The position numbers and the translations under genes were made by a program. DNA of 64,000 bases, taken from Prorocentrum cordatum. Lineage: Eukaryota; Sar; Dinophyceae; Prorocentrales; Prorocentraceae. A model generated the notes under the pieces. It was given only the letters and a program-made list of their open reading frames with translations, made no database searches and was not told the origin of the DNA. The first letter of the stretch is position 1. Each line of letters opens with the position of its first letter. Of this stretch, positions 20,770 to 30,630 are shown in pieces. The stretch spans positions 136,475 through 200,474 of the forward strand of contig CAUYUJ010018571.1 in assembly GCA_963575745.1 (NCBI GenBank), given 5' to 3'.

Positions 20770-22495
20770 CCTGCAGGTGATGACGGACTTCAGGTCGGCG
20801 TCGCGCCGCCCCCGCCGCCCCGCCCGGACCGCCCCTCCGCTCGCCCGCCCGCGCCAACCACCACCGCCACCGCCAGCGTGACCCTCCGCGATCTTCCGGC
20901 GTCGCACCACCCCGCCCCCCGTCCAGCGCCGTTTCTGCCCCGCCCCCTCCGACCTCTACTTGGCGTTGCGCTGCCCCCGCCGCCCCGCCCCGCGACGTTT
21001 TCCCCCTTCCCCGCCTGCCCAGTGCACCCCGCCCCCCCCCTGCCCCGACAATCTTATTTCGGCGTCGCACCGCGCTCGCCGCCCCGCGCCCCCCAGACCC
21101 CCCCCTCCCCAGACGCCCAGTGCCCCCTGCACACCGCCCATTTCCGCCCCGATCATCTAACTTCGGCGTCGCGCCGCCCCCGCCGGCCCGCCCCCCCCGC
21201 CTATCACCGACCCGCCCGCACCAACCGCTGCCGCCGCCAGCGCGACCCCCTCCGCCCCGACCACTTTTTTCGGCGTCGCACCGCCCCCCGTCCAGCGCCG
21301 CGCCTACCCCGCCCCCCTCCGCTCCGACCATACTATGTCGGCGTTGCGCTGCCCCCGCCGCCTCGCCCACGCGAGCCCCCCCCGCCCGCGCAGCGCCCCC
21401 CGCCCCCCTCCGCTCCGACCAATGTATGTCTGCGTCGCACGCCGCCCCGCCCCCGCGACCTTTCCCCTCCCCCCCGCCCGCCCAGTGCACGCCGCCCCCC
21501 CCCGCCCCGACCATTTCATTTCCGCGTCGCACCGCCCCCGCCGCCCCGCCCCCCCGCCCTCCCACTCCCCCACCCACCCACGCCAATCACCACCACCACC
21601 AGCGCGGCCCCCTCCGCCCCGACCACATTATTATCTCGCACAGGGCGTCTAGAGCCTCAGCAACTGTATTTCGGCGCCGCGCCGCCCCGCCCCCCCGCCC
21701 CCCCCCGGCCTTCCACCCACCCACCCGCACCAACCACCACCACCACCACCACCACCACACCCCACCACCACCACCACCACCACCACCACCACTACTACCA
21801 CCACCACCACCACCACCGTGATACGCTCTCCCGCCCATCGCTCTTTCCCCCTGGCACCTCTCCGCCCCCGCCACCTTCTGCGCCAACCACCGCCGCCACC
21901 AGCACGACGCCGCCCCCCGCCCAGCGCCCTGTCCACCCCGCCCCCTCCGCCCCGACCGCTCTATGGACCAGCCGCCGCCGCAGCCAGCGCGACGCCGCTC
22001 GCCGCCCAGCGCCCTCTCCACCCCGCCCCTTTCCGCCCCGACCACTTTAGTTTGGCGTCGCACCGCCTCCGCCGCGCCCCCTCTGCCCCCTCTGCCCCGA
22101 CCCTTTCCCCTCTCTGGCCGCCCAGTGCCCTCTGCGCCCCGCCCCCCCCCGCCCCGGCCATTTATTTCTGCGTCGCACCGCCCCCGCTGCCCCGCCCCCC
22201 CCGCCCGTCCACCCGCCCGCCCACGCCAGCCACCCCCGCCGCCAGCGCGACCCCCTTCCGCACCGACAGCTGCATTTCGGCGTCGCACTGCCCCCCGTCC
22301 GGCGCCGTTTCTACCCTGCCCCCCCCCCCCCCTCCGCCCCGACCACTTGAGTTCGGCGTCGCGCTGCCCCCGCCGCCCCGCCCCCGGCGACGCCCCCCCG
22401 CCCGCCCAGTGCACCCCGCCCCCTTCAGCCCCGATCATTTTATTTCGGCGTCGCACCGCCCCCGCCGCCCCGCCCCCCGGCCCTTCAGCAGGGGG
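20770..22495 (+). repeat. CCG-rich degenerate tandem array, about 1.7 kb
   Basis: Recurring phrases are TTTCGGCGTCGCACCGCC, CCCGCCGCCCCGCCC, GCCCAGTGCACCCCGCC and CCCCGACCA followed by CTTT/ATTTTATTT. They recur at irregular intervals of about 100-200 bp and alternate with short C runs. A pure (CCA)n tract lies inside at about 21735-21815. Long Pro/Arg/Ala frames on both strands (20662-22050 plus; 21587-22549 minus) are products of this composition, not genes. Confidence 0.85.
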
Positions 22496-23124
22496 GGTGG
22501 CTCTCGACCTCGGTGAAGTCATCGGCCTTCCTGAGCCGGAGGCATTCAACGGTAATTTTCAGCGCGACCAAGCAATTTTGATGAAGACTCTCTTACATGA
22601 TGCTCTCAATGCAGTAGAGGCTCAAGAAGATCAGCACTGTCAGGAGTACCGCACTCGCATGGTTTTTTTTGGGAGCGGCGCAAGTTCGACGGCGCGGGCG
22701 CTGCATAGCCAGCGGCGGCCGAGCCCTCTCAGCGCGGGGGCCCAGGCGAACAGGCAACGGCCCGCGCCCCTGCTGCCGACGCCAGCTCCCCGGGAGGTGC
22801 GAACTCAGGCCAGCCAGCGGCGCCGCCCTCTGCGCCGTTGGCTGCGGATGGGAGGAAGGCCGAGGTTGACCCGCTCAAGTCATTTCGCGCGGCCAAGGCG
22901 CAGCAGAGGGCAGCGCAGGCCAAGGAAGAGGCCAGGGGCAAGAAGCCTCCATTCTAGCCGCCTCGCGAAGACAACGGAAGGGCTGCCGGGCCATCTGCCG
23001 CCTCGAGCGCCTCGCTTAAGCCTAGATCGCTGAAGTCTGTGAACCCTAGCCTACGTTTGGGCCCGACGGCCGGTCGGAGGATGGCGCGCGCGGGCGCGGA
23101 CGCGGCGCCGTTTGTGGAGCGCCG
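22496..23124 (+). pseudogene. N-terminal part of a second LINE-like polyprotein, broken
   Basis: Immediately after the CCG array a frame reads VALDLGEVIGLPEPEAFNGN, RDQAILMKTLLHDALNAVEA and QEDQHCQEYRTRMVFF (22497-22668). It is lost at a run of eight T (about 22663-22670). Another frame (22709-23110) picks up with QPAAPPSAPLAADGRKAEVD, SFRAAKAQQRAAQAKEEARG and, after an in-frame TAG at 22955, continues. An acidic helical start, a Pro/Ala-rich linker and a Lys/Arg/Ala helix would suit the N-terminal region of a retroelement ORF ahead of its endonuclease. I cannot name the domain. Confidence 0.45.
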
Positions 23125-23838
23125 CCAGAGTTCGCAGACCTCGTCAAGAACTTGCGCGAGTCAGGCTGGCGCGTCGCGGCTCGGGAGGCGCGCCGCGCCG
23201 ATGTTGATGACCCCCTTGTTTCTGGTACTTCCGCGGTTGCACGTTTTCGCCTTGGCTCGATCTCGCTCGCGCATGCAGCTGGCGAGTAGTTTTGTTGTAG
23301 GCTCGCCGCGCTGGCTAGTCTGTGCTCTTCGTCTTTGGCATGCCTCTGTGCGCTCGGGGTGGTCGACTTGCGTGCCAGCGGCCAGCTGGGCGGCGACGAG
23401 CTTCGTCTTGCGGCTGAGTTGGGCGCGCGCCTGAGCGTCGCAGGTGCCCCAGCCTTTGTCGACGGTGATTGGCAGGTCGATCAGAGCGCGATCGAAGAGT
23501 CGGATTGGCTGGAGTCTCTCGGCCTCGTCCCACTTCCTTTGCCCAGTGCTTCGGTCGCGCACAGCGCTGGAGTCTCGACCGGCCTTATCGACTATGCCTC
23601 GTGTTCCGCGATCTTTCAATCAGCCTGCACTTCTCGCGGGCGCCGCGCCAGCGCCGGGGATTCGCGCTCCTTCATGTTTCGAATTGTCCTCCCCTCCTGG
23701 TCTGATCGTGGTCGGGAAGGCCACTCGACCGACGTGGCTGCAGCGCGGCGCGCTGCAGCGCGGGCGCGCTTCCTCCTTCGCTGTCGCCCTGCCTTCTTGG
23801 AAGCCAGCTGCATCGCGATAGTGTTTGATATTCCCTGA
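23125..23838 (+). pseudogene. AP-endonuclease-like domain of the second LINE
   Basis: The frame from 23125 reads PEFADLVKNLRESGWRVAAR, has one in-frame TAG near 23287, then reads GGDELRLAAELGARLSVAGA. PAFVDGDWQVDQSAIEESDW follows, with GDW at 23464-23472. This matches the LINE/EEP pattern 'PF...GDWN..P..L..SGW'. LIDYASCSAIFQ near 23585-23620 corresponds to the IDY/IDFF strand. The missing Asn after GDW (Gln here) and the stop mean it is inactive. It differs from the endonuclease relic at 1.8 kb, so it comes from another LINE lineage. It would have nicked the target DNA. Confidence 0.6.
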
Positions 23839-24307
23839 CTTTGGGCACCGATCACTCGCGCCGGGGCCTCGCTCTCGGGCCGCGGGCGCACTCCACGTTG
23901 GGCCTTCCCCGTATTTCCAGCGTATTTGTCGATGTCGGGAGTGCGGCGCTTTCACCGGAACAGAGGCTGGACTCCGCACTCTCCTGCGTCCGCTGCCGCC
24001 CGTCGCCATCCTGCCCCGTTTTGACTTCTGGAAAGCGAACCGGGTTTTTGGGCGGGGCCCCAACGATTGGGAGCTGGTTGTGTCCGAGGGGGCCCGCGCG
24101 GCGCTGGAGGCGGCCGACAGGCTGCTCGAGGAGTCTGCCCTTGAACCCGAGGCCTCGGCGGAGGCCCCTGTGGGGTCTAGCGCGGGGGGCTCTTGGGAGC
24201 TGGACGAGCGTGCGTGCGCGTGCGTGCGTGAGTGGGGGGAGGGTGGGCGCGGTTCATGTCAAGAAGTGAAAGCTTCCTCGTGGCGAGGTGCTGCTGCCGA
24301 GACATGA
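23839..24307 (+). pseudogene. EN-RT linker of the second LINE
   Basis: After a frameshift, the frame 23825-24307 reads FTGTEAGLRTLLRPLPPVAI, FDFWKANRVFGRGPNDWELV and SEGARAALEAADRLLEESAL. This is the W..A..A...L kind of helical linker between endonuclease and reverse transcriptase. No reverse transcriptase follows; the sequence moves into a palindrome and low-complexity DNA. Confidence 0.45.
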
Positions 24308-24544
24308 CACCCTGTGGGGCTCCTCGGGCCTGGATCTCCTGTCTGTTTGGGCGGCTGCCTGGATTCGCGGCACGCTTGTGCATCCGAGCCATACTTTGTG
24401 GTCTAAAGTTCGCTTGTCTTTCTGCGGAGCCTGCGGGTCCTGGGCCCAGTTCGCCGAGCGAGTATGTGAGGGAGGGAACCTTGTCTTGTGGCCACGCTTG
24501 GTCCTCATGTTGCTACCAAGGCTCAGTTCGAGGTTATGCAGGGC

Positions 24545-24587
24545 CCCTGTTTACACGTCCCCTGCAGCAGGGGACGTGTAAACAGGG
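24545..24587. repeat. Perfect palindrome, 21-bp arms, 1-base centre
   Basis: The left arm starts CCCTGTTTACACGTCCCC and the right arm ends GGGGACGTGTAAACAGGG, with a single A at the centre of CCTGCAGCAGG. All 21 pairs match. It could form a hairpin in RNA or a cruciform in DNA. Confidence 0.95.
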
Positions 24588-24657
24588 CTCTTTTTGTGCT
24601 AGGACCATTTCGTTTTGGGCCGGTGCTGGTCCTGAACATTGCACGCTTTATGATTCC

Positions 24658-24870
24658 ATGTCGTCGCTGTGCTTTGTGGTGGCAGACATTCGACACGAGG
24701 ATGATGCCGCCCCTTTGTTTCCCGCGCCCGTTTCAGAACACCAGTCAGGTTCAGACTCAATTGCCCGTCCTGCCATTCAGACCCTTGATTATTTGCTTTC
24801 GGAACCTAGTCAGCAGCGCGCCGAAACAAACAAACAAACAAATGCTTTCAGAGGAACAGTTCGAGATCCG
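24658..24870 (+). CDS. Short coding-like island
   Basis: From an ATG at 24658 one frame reads SSLCFVVADIRHEDDAAPLF, PAPVSEHQSGSDSIARPAIQ and TLDYLLSEPSQQRAETN with balanced composition. It then runs into a pyrimidine-rich, Pro-rich stretch. No family is recognised. It may be a retroelement or gene fragment, or chance. Confidence 0.2.
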
Positions 24871-24889
24871 CGTGCGCGGCCTTTTTTCT

Positions 24890-25145
24890 CTGCTACTCCT
24901 GCTCCACCACAGCCTCCCTTTCCCTTCCTCTTCCCCCTCCTCCCCGTCGTCCTCCTCTTTTCTCAATTATCCTCCTCCTCCTCCTTTCTTGTTCTAAATT
25001 TCCTGCTCCGCTCGCTTCCTCTCCCTCCTCTCACTATCCCCCCCCCCCTTCCCCTCCTCCTCCCTGCCTCCTCCCCTTTCTCCCCTTCCCCCCCCTCCCA
25101 CTCCCCCCTCTGCCCCTGCTCCCCAAACTCCCCGCCGTGCCCCCG
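24890..25145 (+). repeat. CT-rich low-complexity tract
   Basis: TCCTCCTCC, CCCTTCCC and CTCCCC words dominate. Confidence 0.85.
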
Positions 25146-25300
25146 CGCAGGCGCTCCGGCGCATGGAGGAGAAGGTCGGGCGCCGCGTGCGCGACGTGTT
25201 GAAATCACTGCCTGGTCCGGCGGCTGGCGGCGCGGCGCCTTTCTCTTCCAGCTTCGCGCAGGCCGCGGGCGCGGCCCTTTCGGCGCCCTGCCCCGCCGCT
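25146..25300 (+). CDS. Short coding-like island
   Basis: One frame reads AQALRRMEEKVGRRVRDVLK, SLPGPAAGGAAPFSSSFAQA and AGAALSAPCP before entering the (GTC)n tract. The helical basic-acidic start looks protein-like. Too short to assign. Confidence 0.2.
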
Positions 25301-25304
25301 CGTC

Positions 25305-25475
25305 GTGGACGTCGTCATCGTCGTCGTCATCGGGGTGGTGGTCGTCGTCGTCGTGGTGGTCGTCGTCGTCGTGGTTGTCGTTGTCGTCGTCATCGTCGTG
25401 GTCGTCGTCGTCGTCGTCGTCGAAGTCGAAGTCGTGGTCGTCGTCGTCATCGTTGTCGTCGTCGTCCGCGCCCTG
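25305..25475 (+). repeat. (GTC)n microsatellite
   Basis: Imperfect GTCGTCGTCATCGTCGTGGTC tract. It reads as poly-Ser, poly-Val or poly-Arg in the plus frames and poly-Asp or poly-Thr on the minus strand. Confidence 0.95.
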
Positions 25476-25489
25476 TTTCTCCGTGCATT

Positions 25490-25900
25490 TCGTCGTCGCC
25501 TTCGGCGTCCTCATCCTTTTTGCCTCCCCAAGTCTCACCTCCTCCTACTCCTCCCCTCCTCCTCCTGCCGCCCTCCGCGCTCCTCCTCACCCCCTCCTGC
25601 TATCGCCTCGTGTTTTTTTCTCCCTTCCCTCACTCCGTCTATCCCTCCTCCATCCAGGATGGTGACGTTTCGACGAGTGGAAGAAGGAGTGAGGTGGAGA
25701 GAGAAGGGGGGGATAGGGAGGGTGCGTTGGAGGGGGAATGCAGGAGGGAAGGGGAAGATGAGAGGTGCAGGGACGGTGCAGGGAAGGAGGGCAAATGCAG
25801 GGCGTGAGAGTTTCGTGAGGAACGAAGACGGAGGAAAATTTCAGGGAGCGTGTACGTGGGGAGGCAGGTCGAGGGACGAGGGAGAGAGGAGAGAGGAACG
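25490..25900. repeat. CT-rich then GGGA-rich low-complexity pair
   Basis: 25490-25660 is pyrimidine-rich (CCTCCTCCTGCC). 25660-25900 is purine-rich (GAAGGGGGGATAGGGAGG, GGGAAGGGG). The strand asymmetry flips near 25660. Confidence 0.75.
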
Positions 25901-25962
25901 ATGGCGAAGGAGCAAAGAGGACATGCCGTCGTTATGCTGCCCTGTTCTCGTGACTCGAAGGT

Positions 25963-26163
25963 TTGGCTGGTTGGTTCATTTGCGTTGCGGTCCTCACCGT
26001 TTTCCTCCTGCTGGTGCGGCTTGGCGCTGCGCAAAGGCAGCCCCCGGAGCAAGTTCAGGCTGGTGAACAGGCCCCAGGGCAGGCCAGTGCGGCGGAACGC
26101 ACCCACCCAGAGACGCGGAGCGCCCTGGGGGCACCGCAGGAGGCAGCCCCGCGGGGCTGCTGA
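25963..26163 (+). CDS. Small open frame with one hydrophobic helix
   Basis: Reads LAGWFICVAVLTVFLLLVRL then GAAQRQPPEQVQAGEQAPGQ and ends APRGC. The first 20 residues form a strong membrane or signal-type helix, and the rest is Gln/Ala/Pro-rich. The frame has no ATG (a stop lies just upstream and the first codon is TTG), so it would need an upstream exon. Could be a signal-anchor exon or chance. Confidence 0.25.
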   Translation: MAGWFICVAVLTVFLLLVRLGAAQRQPPEQVQAGEQAPGQASAAERTHPETRSALGAPQEAAPRGC

Positions 26164-26389
26164 ACACACGCCGCCCAGGCTGAGGCCAGCCAGCCAGGGG
26201 TAGCACTTGGGAGCTGCCTGTGCGCAACCTCATGCCTTGCCAGTCCCTAGTTCTGCCCATCCCTCTCCTCCGCCTCCCTCCTGCTCCTCTCCTGGAGTGC
26301 GTTGTGATCCGGGTCTTGAGGGAAGTCCGACCGTGGCGGCGAGACGCCCCATGGAGGCTCAGAGCGGACGAAACTCGCCCGAAAACCTC

Positions 26390-26572
26390 CGCCCTCGATT
26401 CCTCACCCCTCTCCTCTGCTCCTCCTCTCCTCTGCTCTCCTCTCCTCACTCCTCTCCTCACTCACTCCTCTCCTCTCCTCCTCACTCCTCTCCTCTGCTC
26501 TCCTCTCCTCTGCTCCTCCTCTCCTCAGCCCTCTCCTCGCTCCTCTCCTCTGCTCTCCTCTCCGCCCGTGGA
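26390..26572 (+). repeat. (CTCCT)n-type microsatellite
   Basis: CTCTCCTCTGCTCCTCCTCTCC and CACTCCTCTCCTC words repeat at a 5- to 10-base rhythm. Confidence 0.9.
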
Positions 26573-26732
26573 GCCGCCGTCGTTCGCGTCGCTGCGTTCG
26601 TCCGTCTGCCGCCGCGGTCGTCTTCGTCGTGCCGTGCGCCGCCGCCGCCTTCGCCCTCCCCGTCCTCGGCGGCCGCCCTCGTCGTCTGCCTGGACCGCGC
26701 GCCCCCTACGCGGGCGCGCGCGGGGCCAACCC

Positions 26733-26813
26733 AGAATCCCAGGAGGAGGAGGAGAGGAGGAGGAGGAGGAGGAGGAGGAGGAGGAGGAGGAGGAGGAGGA
26801 GGAGGAGGACTCC
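26733..26813 (+). repeat. (GGA)n microsatellite
   Basis: Nearly pure GAGGAGGAG tract of about 80 bp. It resembles the 11218-11335 tract. Confidence 0.95.
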
Positions 26814-27035
26814 TCTCCGCCCCTGCGCAGGGCTTCGCGCAGTACTGCAGCGGCAAGAGCGCAGGCCCTGCCCGCCCGCCCGCTCGCCCCCAGGGGCAGC
26901 CCGCCGTCCTCCCAGGAGCGGGCCGCGCCTGCCCTGGCCAGCCCCGGGTCGCGGGGACGGTGCGATCGGCTCACCCGAGGAGCGGAGGCCGAGCATCGGA
27001 GAGCAACAGCACATGAGCAGAAGCTGCCGGCGCTC

Positions 27036-27152
27036 CGCGCGGATTTCTCGGGCCTGCGCCGGGGCCCCCCGGGCGGCGCCTCCGGCGCCGCCCCTGGCAC
27101 GCTCCGCGCGCCGGCGAGGGGGGTCCAGCGCAGATCCAAGAGATCCGCGCGG
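27036..27152. repeat. GC foldback element, copy 2, with terminal inverted arms
   Basis: The ends are TCCGCGCGGATTTCTCGG (27036-27053) and CCAAGAGATCCGCGCGGA (about 27134-27151), which are reverse complements at 16 of 18 positions. Moving inward, CTGCGCCGGGGCCCCCC pairs imperfectly with GGGGGGTCCAGCGCAG. The centre GGGCGGCGCCTCCGGCGCCG and CCCCTGGCACGCTCCGCG is the same core as at 19431-19473. The whole 117 bp can fold into one long imperfect hairpin. Confidence 0.75.
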
Positions 27153-27453
27153 ACCTCTAACTGTTTATGCTTATGCCGTTTTTGCTTCTTCTAGACGTGG
27201 AGGTGGAGGAGGGTGAATTGATTGAGTATACGACCGTTGCTGGGGGTTGTACATGAGACGACGCACAATGTGCAAAGTGCCAGTGTCGTCGGGGAGCAGA
27301 TGCATGTTGCCCAAATACCCGGTGGTGTCAGGCAGGCTTCTGATGCCTGGGCCCTGTGAGATTGGGAGGCGCGTGTGGTGCCCTTCCGTGCCCACCCCGT
27401 CCCGCACACAGGGCTTCCCTCCCCCCCCCAATCCCTCTGGTGGGGAGCGGGTG

Positions 27454-27520
27454 TGCGGGCCGCCCTCCCCCGACGCCGCGCGCACGGCAGGTGTGCGGCG
27501 TCGGGGGAGGGCGGCCCGCA
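27454..27520. repeat. Perfect hairpin, 26-bp stem, 15-base loop
   Basis: The left arm 27454-27479 begins TGCGGGCCGCCCTCCCCC and ends GACGCCGC. The right arm 27495-27520 begins GCGGCGTC and ends GGGGGAGGGCGGCCCGCA. All 26 positions pair. The loop is 27480-27494. It is very GC-rich. Confidence 0.95.
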
Positions 27521-27659
27521 GGCGTCGGGTCAGGCCATCGACCATCGTCAGCACGATCTTGCAATTCCTCCTCGCGCCCCAGATGATGCTCCGAAGTCCC
27601 CGCCCGCCAGGTCCAACACGAATGTCTGGAGGGGGGGCAGGAGTACCACATCCCGGCCA

Positions 27660-28990
27660 CGTGTTGTGCTGGTAACGTTCGTGCGAAGCGCAGCGGAATT
27701 GCTGATTCTCGTGGTGCAGGTAACATCGCATTGTTGCCTGCACTCCTTCTCGTCATTGACGTGCTGCTTGTAACAGTCGTGCTGCTAAGGGACATGCAGG
27801 CTGCTGTACGCACTCGTACTGTTCACAGAGGCGCTGCGAGTCCCATTCGTGATGGTTGCCCTCGTGCTGGTGTTGCTGCTGCCGCTGATGCTCGCAATCG
27901 CGCTGCTCACGAACGTACTAGCAATCCCAAATGTGGTTTGCCATGGTGTTTGTCTCAGTCGTGCTGCTTGACATAATCGCCGTATTGCAGTTGTGAAAAC
28001 GACATGTTTCTCGCACTCGTGCTGCTCCGCGATGCATTGCGAGTCCCAGTTGTGCTGGTAACCTTTGCACAGAAAGCCACATCCAGACTCACCGACGTCT
28101 TGCCAGTCCCAGCTGTGTTATTACGTAACTCTTGTGCTGCTGCACGCGCGCGTTGGTGTCGCTGCCCGAGAAATTCCGAGTCTCGCTGGTGGCACGCGTG
28201 TTGGTGTTGCTGTTGCATCTCGCAATCGCACCGCTCAGCAACGCACCACGAGTCCCAATCGTGTTGCCCACAGTGGTCACGCTATACATCCCAGTCGTGC
28301 TGTTCTGAACGATCGCCGTGGTGCAGCTGGTGAAACAGGTTCTCTCGCCCATCTTGTTCAGCGACGCACCGTTATGCGAGTCTCTGTCGTGCTGGTAATC
28401 TTCGTGCTGCTGCTCGCACTCGTGCTGCTCACCGGTTTGCTGCTAGTCCCAGTCGTGCCTGTCATGGTGTTCCAAGTAGCAGTGGTGCTGATCGTTCCCA
28501 CCGTGCTGGTAATTCTCTTGCTGCTGCTCGCGGTGAACCTCCGCCACGTGGGTGCCACATGAGCCCCTGCTTGTACTCGAGTTGTTCACTCACGCTGGTC
28601 AGTGGTGACGGAGCTCCTGTCCGACGCGGTGTTGCTAGGTTCCGTTGTGCCAGTAACACGCGCGCTGTTGCGTTTTGTCGCAGTGCTCCCTCCGACGTAT
28701 TCCTAGTTCGAATCGTTCTGCCACTGGCGCTCGTACTGCCCACATGGCATGCATTGATTCATGGTAACCATTGTGCTACTGCTCCCGCTCGTACTGCCCA
28801 CCGACGTATTGTCAATGATATTGATTGTCCGGGTCGTGTTGGTCACAGTGGCCACGATGATCCCAGCCGATTTGGTGCCTCTGCTTCCCTTCCTATTGCC
28901 GCTCGCAGTGGTAGTCCCATCATACTGATACCTCGTGGTGCTGCTCGCGCTCGTACTGCCCGCCGACCTACTGCTGGTTTGGAGCCATAT
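27660..28990 (+). repeat. Degenerate CGTGCTG / GTCCCAGT phrase repeat
   Basis: The phrases TCGTGCTGCTCGCACTCG, GAGTCCCAGTTGTGCTGGTA and GTCGTGCTGGTAAC recur at uneven spacing over 1.3 kb. The plus frames read long hydrophobic Val/Leu strings (VLLLALVLLTGLLLVPVVPV), which come from the GTGCTGCTC wording. I do not treat them as membrane proteins. Confidence 0.65.
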
Positions 28991-29138
28991 TTGGGGCTAT
29001 TTGGGAGGCCTGGAGAGCCCGATGGGCAATTTTGGAAGCCTCTCGGTGCTAGTGGGTTCCTTGGATAATGGGGAGGACGAGGACGAGGAGGAGGATGAGG
29101 AGGAGGAGCGTTCCGAGGCTCCCCGGGGGTCTTGTGTG

Positions 29139-29297
29139 TGCGTGTGTTGACAGCATCCATACTTGCTGCCGTTTGAGCTCTGCAGCGCTCACAGCGCCCC
29201 AGGCTCACTGTCCACACACAGTGCTGGTAGGTAGTTCCTGCCAGGCAGAGCACACACAAGCGTCAGGTTGAAAAGGGCATCGGCAGACAGTTGAGGA
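29139..29297 (+). repeat. Terminal direct repeat Y, left copy
   Basis: Runs from TGCGTGTGTTGACAGCATCC to GGCAGACAGTTGAGGA. The longest exact block shared with the right copy begins at 29171 (GTTTGAGCTCTGCAGCGCTC). Others include CAGGCTCACTGTC and GCTGGTAGGTAGTTC. Confidence 0.85.
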
Positions 29298-29586
29298 TGA
29301 TGTATCCAGTGCTCTGTTGCCAGCGCCATGGCTCGCCGCGATGTGGCACACGAGCTGTTGAAAAGTCAAGCCCCAGAGCGTCGCTCCCGCAGTCCACGCG
29401 CCGCCGCGCCCGACGAGGGCGACGAGGGATGGCGGCCTTGAGGTGCACCGCAGGCTTTGGCCACGAACGATGTCAAGGAGATGTTGGGCATGATCGCCAA
29501 AGTGGGCAATATGGATCCTACAGTGCACGCAGGCCTCCTGAAGACCACGAAGGACTTTTCCAAGAAACTGGACATGTACCGAAGAT

Positions 29587-30303
29587 AGGATTGAGTTGGA
29601 GCATCAAAATATGAATGATTCCGTAGTCCTTCAGCTCACCAGCCCAGCGAATTCCACTTGTCGGGATGTTGGAAGGATTTTGCATTGTACATTCCAGGAA
29701 CGGGGTACACGGCTAGATGTGGACATGGCCAAATCGAGAATCGCATCGCTAACACATGGTTTTGCACATTAGAGGCGCATCAGCATGGTGGGAGCGTCGT
29801 CCACGCAAGCTGCCACGTCCTTCCAGGAATGGGACTTGGCCACCCGACAGGACATGTTCGAAGAAAGGGGCACGTTGATGCAGGAGAAGGCCATACTGCT
29901 ATACAGGTGCATGCTGGAGCGTGCCCGGGCCAAGCAAGAAGCACATGAAGTACAACAGAAGAAGGACACGCAGAGTCAGGACACGATTCTTTCAAAGGCT
30001 GCCGCCATGAAACCCCAAGGAGCAGTTGGCTGCACGACAGATGCGGCAGGAAAACGGCCAATCCCCTGGTGGAGGCCAGGGGCACAGTACCCGATCAGCT
30101 AATGACGAGGAAGATGGGGAAGAAAGGGCTTCAAGGGCCAGCCCAAGGGTAAACTATCAGGCAAAGGCAAGAAAGGAGGTTTGCCAGAACAAAAAAGTGG
30201 AAAGAGTGGAAGCAGAGCGAAGACGGGAGGCAAAGGCTGGAGCAAGGGCAAGTCCGCAAAGCCTCTTGGAGTGTATACAAAGGCATTGACATCGTGGAGC
30301 TGA
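29587..30303 (+). pseudogene. Gag-like frame: coiled coil then Gly/Lys-rich tail
   Basis: A single frame holds about 239 codons of protein-like text interrupted by TAG (29770), TAA (30100) and TGA (30103). It reads IELEHQNMNDSVVLQLTSPA, then a helical section rich in Glu, Arg and Lys (RQDMFEERGTLMQEKAILLY; LERARAKQEAHEVQQKKDTQ). After the paired stops comes a basic Gly/Lys tail (GFKGQPKGKLSGKGKKGGLP; GGKGWSKGKSAKPLGVYTKA). A preceding frame, 29454-29588, reads ALATNDVKEMLGMIAKVGNM and may be its N-terminus. Structural proteins of retroelements often combine a helical assembly region with a basic nucleic-acid-binding tail, so gag-like is my inference. No zinc knuckle is seen. Stops of all three kinds indicate decay. 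Confidence 0.45.
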
Positions 30304-30630
30304 GCATCCCAAACCGGGCTCTTCCCATGGCCTGTATGTTTGTTGCTGCTTGGTTACCATCGCAAACATATGTATAGGAGTGGGCAACTTTCTAATTTGC
30401 CAAACTACAATTCTGCAGCTGCGGATCTTTGCAGTTGCATGAAGTGGGAATCGGATTCGGACAACAGAGCAAAACTGTGGTGGTGGCCACCGAATTGAAA
30501 ATACATCGTCGCCAGGTGCACCCAAGTCGCACGGGCTAGTAGAGGTAGAAGCGTTATCCAGCTGCCTATCCCAAAGCATTGCTTCAGAATTACGTCGCGC
30601 AGTCAGCGCCTGCTACGGGACCCCCTGGTG

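Noticed and set aside
20662-22050. 462-codon plus frame rich in Pro, Arg and Ala
   Set aside because: It is a product of CCG-rich repeat DNA. Both strands are open and the sequence follows the DNA repeat, not a protein family.
27660-28990. Hydrophobic Val/Leu-rich frames that could suggest membrane proteins
   Set aside because: The hydrophobic runs come from GTGCTGCTC/GTGCTGGTA repeat wording and lie in a degenerate repeat.
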